Positions 36,301 to 48,720 are shown, counted from the stretch's first letter. The stretch: DNA of 64,000 nt from Platynereis dumerilii (GCA_026936325.1 JAPTHN010000011.1:26824501-26888500); one strand, 5' to 3'. Notes: generated by a model not told the origin, from the sequence alone. Numbers and translations: made by a program.

Positions 36301-37915
36301 CTGCACTGATTCAGTTATCCTTCTCAGACGCTCTTTTCTGAAGTTTACTTTGCATACTTTGTGATATACAGCATCGGCAGCAAACCTAACACAAAAGCAC
36401 ACAACCTTTTGCTTCATCTGCCCATTTACCCGGGAATAAAGTAAATGCATGGTAAAATTTTGAAATATTCTCAAAGATCCATCTTTTTACACTAAGCATT
36501 CCAACACAACATTACACTCTTAATTTCTTCGATTCACTTTGCAAATGAAAACACCATTGCAACAAATTATGTTTAGTTAAATTCTCTTATATCCTTTTAT
36601 TCTTCTGTATGCTTTCAAGTGCCAATGAATTGTAAAACAACCTGTTATTAGACTTTAAGATAAAACACATTACTCAGACAACCCAAACAGCTAACACAAA
36701 AGGTAGCCTCATTTCTGATAAAATTATTCAGATATATTTGGCTGAGGTCAAGAGCAAGATTAGGCATCTACTATACTCTCAGTATGTTCTTTAGCATTCC
36801 GAGAGCCACTATTCAAACAGTCATAGCTCAGGCCTGTCACCCTTCTTAGACATCTCATGAGGCTTACAGTAAAGCTGCTTTAATTACCTTCAAAACGGTA
36901 TGGAGCTCATATATTTTTATCGGAATCAGGCTGTGATGAATAGCGAGAATAGCCATCCACTTTACTGTATGTCTGTTCTTCGGGATTTCTACGTCCGAGA
37001 GCCAGTATTCGAACAGTCAAAGCTCAGGCCTGTCACCATTCCCAGACATCTAACATAGCTTAAATTACAGCTGTTTTAATTGCCTACTAGATGGTATGCA
37101 GCTTGTATCTTTTTGTTGGACTCAGACTGTGGTGAAAAGCAAGATTAGCCATCCACTTTACTCCTTTCCATATGTTCTTCGGGATTTCTACGTCCGAGAG
37201 CCAGTATTCAAACAGTCATATCTAAGGCCTGTCACTCTTCCTGGACATCTAACATGGCTTAAATTAAAGCTGGTTTAATTGCCTACAAAATGGCATGCAG
37301 CTTATATATTTGATTGGACTCAGGCTGTGACGAAGAGCAAGACTAGCCATTCACTTTACTCTATGTATGTTCTTCTGGAACCTGATGTCCGAGAGGGGGC
37401 TAGTATTCAAACAATCATAGCTCAGGCCTGTCACCATTCCCAGACATCTAATATTGCTTAAATTAAAGCTGTTTTAATTGCCTACAAGATGGTATGCAGC
37501 TTGTATCTTTTTATTGGACTCAGGCTGTGATAAAAAGCAAGATTAGCCATCCACTCTACTCTCCGTATGTTCTTCCGGATTTCTACGTCCGAGAGTCAGT
37601 ATTCAAACAGTCATAGCTCAGGCCTGTCATGCTTCCCAGACATCTATTATGGCTTAAATTAAAGCTGTTTTAATTGCCTACAAGATGGTATGCAACTCAT
37701 ATATTCATATTGGACTTCAGCTACTTTAGAGGCCACTATCACTCTTAAGTGGGGATTTTTTTGGCGAAAACAACGTTACCAAGGGCCCTATCTTCAACGC
37801 CTCAGAAAACAGTGTTCGCACGGGACTATCTGAGCAAACTTTTAGTATGTTGAAGCCAGACATCCAAGGATTCAGAAAATGTATAGATCAAAACTTTTGC
37901 AATTTGTGGTGGGTC
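33311..37915. mobile_element. Element C: 4.6-kb inverted-repeat element with satellite-like arms
   Basis: The outer ends match as GACCCACCACAAATTGCAAA at 33311 and its inverse ending at 37915. The inverted arms run to about 34440 and from about 36740. Inside each arm is a tandem array of ~198-bp units: the anchor GCATRCCATCTTGTAGGC recurs at about 33533, 33729, 33928, 34128 and 34323, and inverted counterparts lie in the right arm. The ~2.3-kb core holds the decayed minus-strand gene described separately. No clear target duplication is seen at the outer ends. The architecture indicates a DNA transposon with unusually long, internally repetitive terminal arms. Confidence 0.78.
34755..36474 (-). 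pseudogene. Decayed gene of an uncharacterised DNVDHN-type family (putative element-encoded protein)
   Basis: Minus-strand blocks occur in a consistent order: an N-terminal AADAVYHKVCKVNFR (about 36385); RMIVTEVDDKMCF; LPESLLNFMKIVFCAKVE then RIASVGKAIG (about 35880-35790); STDNVDHNMRSIDGK (about 35560); TFDQPLRWKVF and ALIRLGGFHIIMTCLGSIG (about 35085-34970); and EVLEVVYAGNAVGHMICGK, then AVCRAVRYLLLIDATLN (about 34935-34830). From memory these blocks match a multi-copy family of long uncharacterised proteins in cnidarian, mollusc and other invertebrate genomes. The copy is broken in several places. Its position between the inverted arms of element C suggests the family is transposon-encoded. 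A catalytic role for the DNVDHN and TFDQ aspartates is only a guess. Confidence 0.65.
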
Positions 37916-38479
37916 TAACCAAGGATTGACTGGACTAGATGATTTATTCAGTTGGTTTGCCTTTCTTGCATAAAATGCAAGTTACTCCCACACAACACTT
38001 CATCACCTGCATTTGTCCTTGTCCTGGGGATTCTGTGCTGAAGAGATAGGGGTCTGCTCATGCAAAAATCCTCTTAGTTCCAAAGAGAAATCATGTGCAA
38101 TAACATTATCAATTTTCTGAAGCCTCAGTCTTTTTTCACATGCAATCTTTCAATCATTATGTATCGAAAATAAAAATGAAAACCTACACAAATGCTGCCA
38201 GCTGTTCTGATGTTCTGCAGTGTCGGATCCAGACTTGGGAGTCTAGGGGGGCCCGGGCCTCGTTTCAGCATTTGTGAACCCATGTTGCCTCATAATTTTC
38301 TTAATGTTATTTTCATTCAGTGGTCTAGCCCAGGTGGGACGCTGTCCCCCCTCGCCCTGGATCCGGCTCTGCATGAATTCTGATCATTCTTGTTGGCTGT
38401 TACAATCAACCAATGGCTTGTGCCTACAGAAATGCACTGGAATGTTCCTTGTGAGGTCATAAAAAATATTTAATGAGGT
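37916..38479. other. Gene-free stretch
   Basis: No exon or element end recognised. Confidence 0.4.
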
Positions 38480-38700
38480 TTCCATCTGCTCAGCGGAAGG
38501 TCTTTGCCTGCATGGGCTCGAACCCCAATTGGGGAACTTTTAGAGGACCTTTACAAGAAAATTCCCAGCTGGATGTCGTTTCAGATATGAGACATTAAAT
38601 TGGCATGCCCTTCAACAGCGCAGACCCATACGGGCAAGTAAAAGGTCCCTCGCATAGGGCAGATTTCCCGAAAAAGCTGCAAAATGACTTACCACAACTT
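38480..38700 (+). mobile_element. Probable tRNA-derived SINE (5'-eroded)
   Basis: GGGCTCGAACCCC resembles a tRNA B box with T-loop. A ~170-bp body follows, including GACCCATACGGGCAAGTAAA and AGGTCCCTCGCATAGGGC, of a kind I associate with dispersed invertebrate SINEs. The A box is not clear and no target duplication was found. Confidence 0.45.
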
Positions 38701-38707
38701 GTCCTCA

Positions 38708-39348
38708 AGTTACATTAGCACAATACTGATAAGGCCAGACATAATCGATTCGTAGATTATCAGATTTTCTCAGGGTGCTTCTTCTGTGTATAGCTGGCAG
38801 GACAAAAAAAAAAGCTGAAATTTAAATCTTTTATTGTGTCAATCCATTAAATAAAATCATGAGTAAACAAGCTTTCCTGTTGGATTGGTAGGTCAGAGTA
38901 GCTAAAAATATGGCCTTGTGCTAATGTAACTACGATAAATAATGGAGGACGGAATTTTTTGCCCGGATCCTACTGCAATATAAATGAAGTCACCCGCAGG
39001 GTACCACCTCTGGCCTGCTCTTGGGAGACCTGGCTTTCAGTACAGAAAAAATTTGAGATCTAATCATGTATCTTTTAACGTAATTTTTTATGTACACATT
39101 TTGCTAATGTAACACTATGAAATGGATGGATGCAAAATTGCAGTTACATTAGCAATAAAGAAACAGGTACCACACCAGGTCGTTTATGTTTTTGGTGATG
39201 TTTATAGGCAAATAAGACACGTTTTTCAATAAAATATTATAATTTCATGTTTGAAATTGGCATAAGTAGCAAGAACACAGAAAAATTTCCATGAAAAAGT
39301 TGCTAATGTAACCTCAGTGTCCTGTGACGGAATCGAGTTACATTAGCA
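38708..39348. repeat. Six dispersed AGTTACATTAGCA motifs in both orientations
   Basis: AGTTACATTAGCA or its inverse TGCTAATGTAAC occurs at 38708-38720 (+), 38929-38941 (-), 39112-39124 (-), 39142-39154 (+), 39301-39313 (-) and 39336-39348 (+). The 13-mers are exact or differ only at the last base. The arrangement resembles the subterminal repeats that transposases bind, but no element boundary with target duplication was identified. Confidence 0.8.
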
Positions 39349-41206
39349 GTCTTTTTTTATTTTTCATTTTTTTCAAGTTTGATAATGACCAAGACAATTA
39401 ACAAGAAAATTTTTTAACAAAAAATAATTGCCGATTTAACCCACTTGGAATAGGTACTGTGAAATGAGACTGCAATAAAGATTCTTTTTTAATCCACGTG
39501 TTGCTTAGGCCTATATTGTTATTCATAAATAGTATGTGAAGTCAGATTTTCTAGCATTGTTTGAATTAACAGTGACAGCTAATTAATGTCATGTGTACAC
39601 TGTACAGTGTCTGTACACAAACAATTATGTATCATATTCTACATCTGTATGCTATGCCACTACACTTGCAAAAATAAATAGTATCAACAAGATTTTATGA
39701 AACCTATCATGCCCCATCCAATAAACACCCCCCCCCCCCCTTCAAAATCCTTAGTGTGCACCTGGCCAGCCGACAAAGCAACACACATTTCAGGCCCAGA
39801 TCACTATATATGCTCCCCTCGTGGATAGTGTGTCTAGACTATCTATCCACGACCCTCCTATTTATCATATAGATTTATCATTTGTTTAAAATGCATTTGG
39901 GTGTGAGTTTGTGTATTGATAGGTGTCAATGTGATTGCACTTGACAGAGTGACACTCAAAGTGTCATTGAGTCAATATGTACAACTTAATGTCAATGAAC
40001 CAAAGAAATGACCATTAATTCGGATAAGACACATAAATATAACATCACAGACAGACACTCATAAAAGTGTGTTGCAGTTTGGCTGCCGTGAATTTAATAG
40101 ATCTATGTAATGGCGCGAAAATGTTGGATCATTTAGTTTCATAGGAGTCCTAAATATAAATAAGATGAACTAACATTAAAAATTACGAATTTGGTGTATA
40201 ATAAAGCCTGAGATAGCGGTTTAGAGAATTACAAAGTTTCACTGGTGTAATTTAAAAAGTGAAAGCTGGAGAAGTTTTTTTACGAAACATTTTAAGAAGT
40301 GGGTATGGAAGATATCGCCAGCTGTGAATGTGTTGCAGTGGTGGCCACTGGCCAGTGCCCTGCTGCTGCTGCTTACAGTATGTGGCTTAATTTGCATAAT
40401 TTTTGTGAATGAAGAAGGGGGTGTGGCACATCTCCTAGCCACTGATTGGTTAGGGCAGGCCAGGTCAAGACAAATTCTGCTGACGTTTCTTCACAGCCAA
40501 AAAAACCAAAAGTGGGCAAATTTGAAACGGTTAATTAAGGCCAATAAATGGATTCCAATCTAAGTACATATGACAGAACAATTTATTAAGGCTATATATT
40601 TTGCTAGGTATTTGTTTTTCATTATATCTATTGTTTTTTATTGCAAATTCAATGCATTGCTACAACCAGCGCCACCACACAGGCCCTCTCTGTCCAGCTT
40701 GGTATTGCCGATGGCAACCTAATCCTTGCAATAAGCTATAACCTTCGATAGGCTGTGGCTCGGCAATAAAAATGGTTCCAAAATAATTTTCAAGATTTTT
40801 GCTATCAATCACATACCATTACATTTTCCTGAATTGGTTTTAGCAGATTCCACAGAGTGCCAAAGTAACATGTCTGATCACCAGTAAGTTTTGTCGTCCA
40901 AAATTGTCCTCATGAGGCATAAAAAGATATCTTTTCAAGAGGAAAAAGCTACATATTTGAGGAATATTTTATTGATATTTATTCATTACCTCACAGATGT
41001 ACTTAGTAATAGGTTGATTTGCTTCAGGAAGCAACAGAGAGATAACAAAAGGGTTGGAAAGTTTAAGGTACCTTTTAAGAGCAGTTTTCGTGAAATCTGC
41101 CATAGGGTATATGTGTAACATCTTGAGGATTCCCGATCTCTCCCTCCCATCTCATCAATCAATCCTCATCCCACCCAGGACTGGGCTTAGAGGGCTGCAT
41201 TTACCA
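39349..41206. other. No gene recognised
   Basis: Contains a run of ten or more C at 39727-39740 and otherwise ordinary sequence. The open frames at 40324-40563 and 40891-41118 show no known domain. Confidence 0.4.
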
Positions 41207-41277
<71 letters not shown>

Positions 41278-41278
41278 A

Positions 41279-41361
<83 letters not shown>

Positions 41362-41362
41362 A

Positions 41363-41409
<47 letters not shown>
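41207..41409. repeat. (TATC)n microsatellite
   Basis: About 50 nearly perfect TATC units with two TATA interruptions. A shorter interrupted stretch continues to about 41508. The YLSI open frame through it is an artefact of the tetranucleotide. Confidence 0.98.
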
Positions 41410-41509
41410 AATATCATCTATGGATCTGATCTAATCTATCTATTCTATCTATCTGTCCATTTGCCCAGTCCTTTAAAAAGATAAATTATCTATCTATCTA
41501 TCTGTCTGT

Positions 41510-43839
41510 ATTTAATGGCTGGTAACAAATTGGATTAAGAATACATTTTTGATGCTAAAAATTTAATGACAGTTGTAAGTTCTCATTATGACAAAATTAC
41601 TTTCTCAAATCATTGATGTTTACTAATTGATATTAATTAGAAAATTAATCAACTGTTTGCTGATATGCTTGATGTAGTTCTAAGTTCTTCATCATATCCA
41701 GAACCCTAATATTCTGAAGTGCTTATTGCTTTAAAAAGTATCTAAAATAATATTGCAAGAACAGAAATGATTGACCAGAAATTATCAGATTTGAAATCTC
41801 AAAGTCAAATTAAATCCTGCACTATAAAATAAGGCCTATTTCTATTAGCACAGCTCATGGGTGCCTGCAAATGTAGCTGGTGAAGGCAGCCGTGAGCACA
41901 ACTCATTTAATATAGCACAAGAAAAGGTAAATTTGTTCCTGTGTAGGCTATTTTCTTATTCTTTCAGTGAATCCTGAATAGGAAATGGCCAAAAAAAAGG
42001 GGGGGAGGAGGAGTTCTTGTATCTTTTAAATTTATTGTTGATTAATATTGTCATGAGTGCTTGAATATTTCAATCATGTCAAAATAGAACACTGGAAGAC
42101 ATGTTTCTTGGAAATTAATATTCAATTTCCATGCAAAAAATAAAAATAAAATCAAACAAAGTGACAGTTAAATTAATTTCAGTTTAAAAGCAACATGACC
42201 TCAACAGGTCACATCAATAATAAATCAAAACAAAATTTTAAGTTACAAAATCTTTGCACACAGATTATGCAATAGTAAACAGTCACTTTGCTTACCAGTT
42301 ATTTTTTTCATAATTATGTAACCTTAACAATTTAAAATGATAGAGCGGTTAGCGAGCAATTAGCCGCCAAAAGTTATATATTGGTGACCGAAGTCAGAAA
42401 ACTGCAATTGCTTAACGATCCCATCAACACTTATCTGTACATAACGTAGCCTACTGAAAGAAATGGTAGTTGATGCCTTCAATTAATATGTGTCCACCCC
42501 ATTTTTTTTTTTTTTTTGCAATGAAGGCTGCCATCATTGTTTTGGCCTCTGAACATTAAGTTGAATAAACTCCTCGTTCCATTTAAACGTCAAGTAACAT
42601 AATCAATAAAGAATATATGGCTATTAAAAAATGGTGGTAGTGATTGAGTTGTTGAGCTTTATAAGGATTTTTCCAAGGCTTTCAGAGGCTTTGTAGTTAA
42701 CAATTTCGCTCATAGAGTCATAGAGGGGTGACATTACAATAATGCCGCCACCACTTCGACAATGTTGACAGCCTGTGATTTCCAAAAAAAATATATATAT
42801 TCAAAAAAATGTTTTAAAAATTTCTCAAAAGATTTCCAAATAATGTAAAAAAAGAATTCCAAAAGGAAAATTCTCAATCTCTTGCCTAGAGAAGTTTTTA
42901 ATCTGAAAGCTGCGGTGACGAATTTAACAAATAGTGGTTGTTGAGTCAACCAATATTGAGTTTTAATGGCCTCAGCAGGTTATATATTGCCAATATCACT
43001 GTTTATGCAAATAAAACTAACTCATATATATATATTGGTCTCCTCACCTAGCAATACAATAGATTAACAGAGTGTCGAACAATAGCTTTGTAACCATCCA
43101 GACCTATTTACCGCTCTCCTTATAATAGTCACAACACTGCACCCAAAACAGATGATTTGCATGATGCGCATGCAGTCCTAATGAAAACTGGTTTGAACGC
43201 TGTTCACAGTGATCCCGGAGCAAAAACGTGAATTAAGTCCAGAACAGATATAAATGGTAAAAAGCAGATCGACTGTTTCCACCATGTTATGTGTATTAAT
43301 ATTTATTGTTTTTATAATAACATCATTATCAAGTAATTATCAATTGTGAGTAATTTGCAGGTCCCCATCCTTATGAAACAGAAACCAATTCTAAAGGTCT
43401 ATTCTTGTCCAAGTTGTCATATATCTCAGAATTCCTGAATAATATAATTATAGGAATGTGATATAATTAACTTTGTGTGGGCCCACTTGATTTATTTCAT
43501 GTAATTAGTCATAGGGAGTCAGAACTGATTGTCAAGATCAGTTCGTTACAAAACCACTTGAAACAAACTGCGTTTTGCTTTATTGATAGGCCTTTTAAAA
43601 TAAGAGTTGATGTATCCTGAGAATACCTGCCGTTAATTGGTGGGTTATTAGACGACACCCACTTCCTGAAAGAAAAAGAGCAAATATTCATAGCTAAAAT
43701 AATTTCAAACTAGAACCCTGTAACTGACCAAGGTCAGTGACTAAGAATTTACCATGCACATGATTCCAGTTTATGGAGCAGAGGCAAAAGAACTTGTTAG
43801 AAAACTACGATATTTAAAATCCAGTGTTGGTAAAACTGT
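41510..43839. other. No gene recognised
   Basis: AT-rich sequence without a recognisable exon, RNA gene or element end. A poly-T run lies at about 42505-42519 and a poly-A/T-rich patch at 42780-42870. Confidence 0.4.
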
Positions 43840-44095
43840 GCCACCATAGTGATTCACAGAGCCACAATGATGTACAGTGCCACAATGATGCACAGTGCCA
43901 CAATGATGCACAGTGCCACCATGATTCACAGTGCCACCATGATGCACAGTGCCACCATGATGCACAGTGCCACCACGATGCACAGTGCCACAATGATGCA
44001 CAGTGCCACCATGATACACAGTGCCACCATGATGCACAGTGACACCATGATGCACAGTAACACCATGATGCACTATGCCACCATGATGCACAATT
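43840..44095. repeat. 18-bp minisatellite, ~14 copies
   Basis: Units of GCCACCATGATGCACAGT with point variants (CAATGATG, CACGATG, ATTCACAGT). Because 18 is a multiple of 3, frames stay open on both strands (SATMMH on plus, HHGGTV and HCASWW on minus). This explains the overlapping open frames here; they are not genes. Confidence 0.97.
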
Positions 44096-44169
44096 ATGAT
44101 AACCCTGAGCGAATAATAAGAGTGAAAGCTGATGTTCCACTCTCTGTAGAGCTACAGTCATTTGCTAAG

Positions 44170-45880
44170 GTGTGGGAAAGATGAATTTTTAAGGGTTCAC
44201 CAATCTTTTTAGCTGTCAATGTTACAGGAAAACACACATAAGATTAAATTAAGAGGAGAATCTGAGCTTTCCAAAACTGCTTGTCTCATTCGTGTAGCTT
44301 TATCAGAACCGGAGATAGAGCCCATTGAAATAACGGTAAAATTGTGATATTTCATCGAAAAACTATCCCTGAAAAATGTCAAATTTCGAATTTCAATTTG
44401 CTCCTGAAGGCAAACGGTTTGCAGGAGAGACTTGAAATTGCACAAACTACTGTAAATGTGTTAGGACTATACCCCCAAATATTATTGAATTTTTTGAAGT
44501 TGGATTTCTGAGTTTAAAAAATGCAAAGATGTAAAATCATGACCGAAAACATGAATTTTTCAGGGTCGGGCGATCTTTTTAATTAGTAGAGATACGTTAA
44601 AATGTTTAGAAAACAAATACTAGAGGAGAATCTGGGCTTCCTAAATATGTTTTTATTTTTCCTGTAGCTTTATTAGAACCGGAGATACAGACCGTCAAAG
44701 TATGGGTACATTTGCAATGTTGACAAATGAGCAGGTCATTTTTCAAGTCATTTCTTGACCTTGTGACCTCAATTGTGTAATGTAGGTCAATCCGAGGGCC
44801 TTGAAATTTTGCATGGGGCCTCTAGGGTATTATGGCACCGAATTCTGAAGAGATAATGCAAATCCCTCCATTGCTTCTCTGTTAAGAAAAATGTAATGTC
44901 TCAAATGTCAAATTTCGCCCAATATTTGACCTTGAGTTTGACCTTGAAAAAACCTTTCTAGGTCAAAACCAATATTTTCCCCAGATTGGCAATGTGTGAG
45001 ATAGGGGGGGTCATTTAATTGTTGGAACTATGTAGGACCAATATTTACCTGTCATCAGGGCAAAAATAGGGTGTTTTTACATGTGGCGCGGTATGCAATA
45101 TTAGTGATTTTTTAACAAATCAGCATGAAAAGATATCTGAATTCCGATTTCAAGCATGGAACAAACTGGCTGGTGGCTTCCAGAAACCAGAAGATGAGAC
45201 TAATATGTGAAAAAAAAGATAATTTTCAGAATTTCTGAAAATTGCCCATATTTGAACTTTGAGGGGTCAAATGACCTTGAAAAATGAGGTCAAGGTCAAA
45301 TCTGAAGGTCAGCATGGAGTTTTGGGGATATGATAAGGGTAGTTTGTTATACATTTACATGACCTAAAATGACTCCTTCATGGTGTTCTGAGACCCACAC
45401 CCTGTACTACACGTGCTAATTTCACTAAAATGGCCGCCGTTGCCGAACCGTCGCAGATATTGGAATAAAAAACTTATGTGCGGGTGGCCCCAGATGCCAC
45501 GCATCCCCTGGTATATTCAGCGTCTCTTTACCTATTGCGGTTCTTGAGATTACGTGAATAAACGTAAAACAGTGTTTTTGCTGTAACTCCGGTTCCGCTT
45601 GAGCGATTCCAAAAATGTTTGCGCCTAGATACAGCCTAGTACTTTTGACTTAGACATGACCAGTACAATGATGCCACCTGTAATGGTTATCGAAAAATAG
45701 GCCATCAAAATTTCCAAAATTTCACGTTTGAAAGGCCCTGTGACCTTGAAAAATAGGTCAAGGTCATGTTTTTTGGGTGTGGCCTAGTTTTAGTCCTAGA
45801 GGCACCTTGTAACCAAGTTTCATGAAAATCAGAGAAAAAATAGTGAAATAATAATAAGAACTAGAAATCGGGTAACCGCG
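44170..45880 (+). repeat. Long repeat unit 1 with nuclear-receptor-like half-sites
   Basis: Collinear with 46980-48720 at an offset of 2804-2806 bp. It contains two copies of a ~380-bp subunit (CAGGGTYNGGCGATCTTTTTA, then GAGGAGAATCTGGGCTTTCC, then a GCTTTATTAGAACCGGAGATA block) followed by a segment with TGACCTTGA at 44927, 44939, 45272 and 45741 and TCAAGGTCA at 45290 and 45758. It ends in a small imperfect hairpin GTAACCGC-GAT-GCGGTGAC at about 45877-45895. No coding capacity is seen. Confidence 0.8.
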
Positions 45881-45949
45881 ATGCGGTGACAAAACTTCAC
45901 CAATCATATAATTATTGGCAGTGAAATTAATGTGAGAAAACTCAGAAAT

Positions 45950-46910
45950 GATATTGTAAATGACATTGGACATGACCTTGAACATGAACTCGGATATGAA
46001 CTTGCACATGTACTTGCACATAAACTTGTACATAAACTTGTACATGCAGTTGCATGCGTCTTGCACATGTAATATTACATGCAATATCACACACAATATC
46101 ACATGTAATATTATGCAATATCAAATGTAAAGTTACATTTAATGTATTAAACATACAATATCAATTGCAATATCATGCAAAATCATATCACATGTGATAT
46201 TAATTTATCACCTGTAATTTTGCATGTTACTTAGAATGTACATAGTGTGCACAGATATATGGAAGTACTTACAAACTATCCGTCCCTGGACTTGTTGTGA
46301 TGAAATATATAGTCAGCAGACAGATAAACCCTTACTGTAACATGTCAATCGGTTTGTGGCCATACACTGACTGATTCGTTGACTGATACACTGACTGATA
46401 CACTGACTGATGCTTATGATACACTGTCTGATACACTGTCTGAAACACTGACTGATACACTGAATGATACAATGACTGATACAAAAATATTTGACTGAAA
46501 ACATGTAATTTTGAGGGTTGGGCGTTCTTTTAAACCAACAGAGTGACAAGAAAACATTCAGAGATTGAAAACTGGAGGAAAATTTGAGCTTGCCGAATAT
46601 TATATACCTATACAGAAAATAACATGGACCAGTACATGGACCAGTACATGGACCAGTACATGGACCAGTACATGGACCAGTACATGGACCAGTACATGAA
46701 CCAGTACATGGACCAGTACATGGACCAGTACATGGACCAGTACATGGACCAGTACATGGACCAGTACATTGAACAGTACATTGAACAGTACATTGAACAG
46801 TACATTGAACAGTACATTGAACAGTCCATTGACCAGCGCATTGACCATGCGTCAACCTGTACATCAACCAGTGCATCAAGCGGAACATCAATCAGTTCAT
46901 CAACAGTACA
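45950..46910. repeat. Cluster of three 12-bp-period minisatellites
   Basis: Three arrays with the same period but different units lie in a row. About 45955-46045 is degenerate ACTTGYACATRA/GAACATGAACTT. About 46365-46490 is ACTGATACACTG. About 46623-46845 has 12 ATGGACCAGTAC units followed by ATTGAACAGTAC units, then degenerate copies to ~46910. The long frames (MDQY repeats on plus, VLVH and TGPC on minus) arise because 12 is divisible by 3. They separate the two collinear long repeat units. Confidence 0.9.
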
Positions 46911-46979
46911 TCAACCTTGGAATTTTAGGAATGCATTGGCTAAGATACTTCTAGTCCTGAAAACATCGAAATGACTGCA

Positions 46980-48720
46980 ATTTCTGAAAACATATATTTT
47001 TCAGGGTCCGGCGATCTTTTTAACCGTCAGTGATACAAGAAAGTGTTAAATATAGAAACTAGAGGAGAATTTGTGCTTTCCAAATCTATTTTCAGATTCT
47101 CCGTAACTTTATTAGGACCAGAGATACGGCCGATTGAAATTACGGTAAAATTCAGAAATGTGGACTTCAGAAATTTCTGAAAAAATGTAGTTTTTCACTT
47201 AAAATTACTCTAGAACCAAAACGGTTCAATGGAAACATATATAACTTGGCAGGATTATGTGAACGAAAGATGAAAGTATGCTCAAATAGCTTCATTAAAA
47301 TAAAATGATTATTTCCTTGTCAAAATGATGATAAATTGTGAAAATTTGACAAAAAACATGAAATTTTCAGGGTCCAGCGATCTTTTAAACCGTCAGAGAT
47401 ACGACAAAATAATCAATATACGAAACCTAGGGGAGAATTTTGCCTTTCCAAATCTGTTTTCAGATTCTCTGTAACTTAATTAGGACCGGAGCTACAGCCG
47501 ATTGAAATAACGCTATCATTGAGAATTGTGAAAAATTATCGTAAATTTTTCCCTAATTTTTTGACCTTGGGACCTTTACGGTCTAACGTAGGTTAATCCG
47601 AGGACCTTGAAAATTTATATGATGCCTCTAGACTATTGTAGCAAGTATGTGTGACATTTTTGTAACAATATTTTGATTCCTTGCCTGTGTAAAAAAATCA
47701 AATGTCAAAAAAGTAACATTTTTCATCATGTTTGACCTTGAATTTGACCTTGAAAATAAGTTTCTAGGTCAAAATCAATATGATTTCCAGAATCAGGATG
47801 TGAAAATGGGGGGATCAATTAATTATAGTAACTCTCTCTGATCGATATTTCCATGTCAAAAACGCGATAATTTGTCATTTTTTAACATTCTCCGGTTTGC
47901 GATATTTGGAATTTTGTAGAAAATTAAGGAAAAATGCTACAGAACTTTGGATTACATATTATAAATTGGCGTATTTTTGTGTGTCTTGAGAAAAAATATC
48001 AAAGTGATATCATGAAAACAACATAATTTTCAGAATTTTTGAAAATAAGCACTTTTTGCACTTTGAAGAGCCAAATGACCTTGAAAAATGAGGTCAAGGT
48101 CAAATTTGAAGGTGGATATGGGGGTTTTAGGGGTATCTTTGGGGGGGTTTACTATACATTGTTATGGCCTAGAATCGATATTTCAGGGTGAAATTACCAA
48201 GGTCACTGGTTTTGATGACGCGGTTGTTATTAAAAATTACATAACTCAAAAACGAAACATGACATTATCACAAAAATTACTTCTTCACCTGGGCCAGACA
48301 TTTGGGCATCATTTTGCATCAATTTTGGAATCGTGTGGCTTACAGATTTTGCTATCATGCGTGACAATCTCCAGCACTAAAAATGGACCTGTGCAACCTT
48401 GACCTTGACCTACTTTCTTGAAATTAGGTCAGATTATGTAATGTACTTGTAGTACTTAGAACCTAATTGGAAAATGAAATATACACGTAATTGTCTGTGA
48501 TCTGCTCTTGAAAAACATATGAAAAAACGAACTTTGAAAAGGCCTGTGACCTTGAAAAATAATTCAAGGTCACTGAAACTGGGTCAGTGTAATAAGGTCA
48601 TGCACTGCTATATATGTGAATTTTTTGAAATTTTTTTGAAGAAATTTCCGTACAGAAAAATAATAATAAAAATAAATACGAAAACAAGAAACTTCACCTA
48701 TGTAATAGGTGAAGTTTAAT
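46980..48720 (+). repeat. Long repeat unit 2 with nuclear-receptor-like half-sites
   Basis: Homologue of 44170-45880. The CAGGGTCCGGCGATCTTTTTA subunit occurs at about 47005 and 47370 (an earlier one at ~46510 sits before the minisatellite). TGACCTTGA lies at 47733, 47745, 48076, 48400 and 48547, TCAAGGTCA at 48094 and 48564, at positions matching unit 1. The ORF at 48088-48402 crosses these motifs and has no known domain. Confidence 0.8.

Noticed and set aside
33766-37461. Matching 60-codon frames in opposite orientation
   Set aside because: They lie in the inverted arms of element C and follow the 198-bp subrepeats.
41054-41434. 126-codon frame with YLSI repeats
   Set aside because: A translation of the TATC microsatellite.
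43824-44184. Overlapping long open frames (SATMMH, HHGGTV, HCASWW repeats)
   Set aside because: They are produced by the 18-bp minisatellite, whose period is a multiple of three and keeps several frames open on both strands.
43840-46910. Possible CRISPR-like array
   Set aside because: The repeats are contiguous 12- and 18-bp units without unique spacers, and the DNA is eukaryotic.
46313-46974. 192-codon frame rich in TGPC/TVQC and its partners MDQY and VLVH
   Set aside because: An artefact of the 12-bp minisatellites; no domain and no start context.
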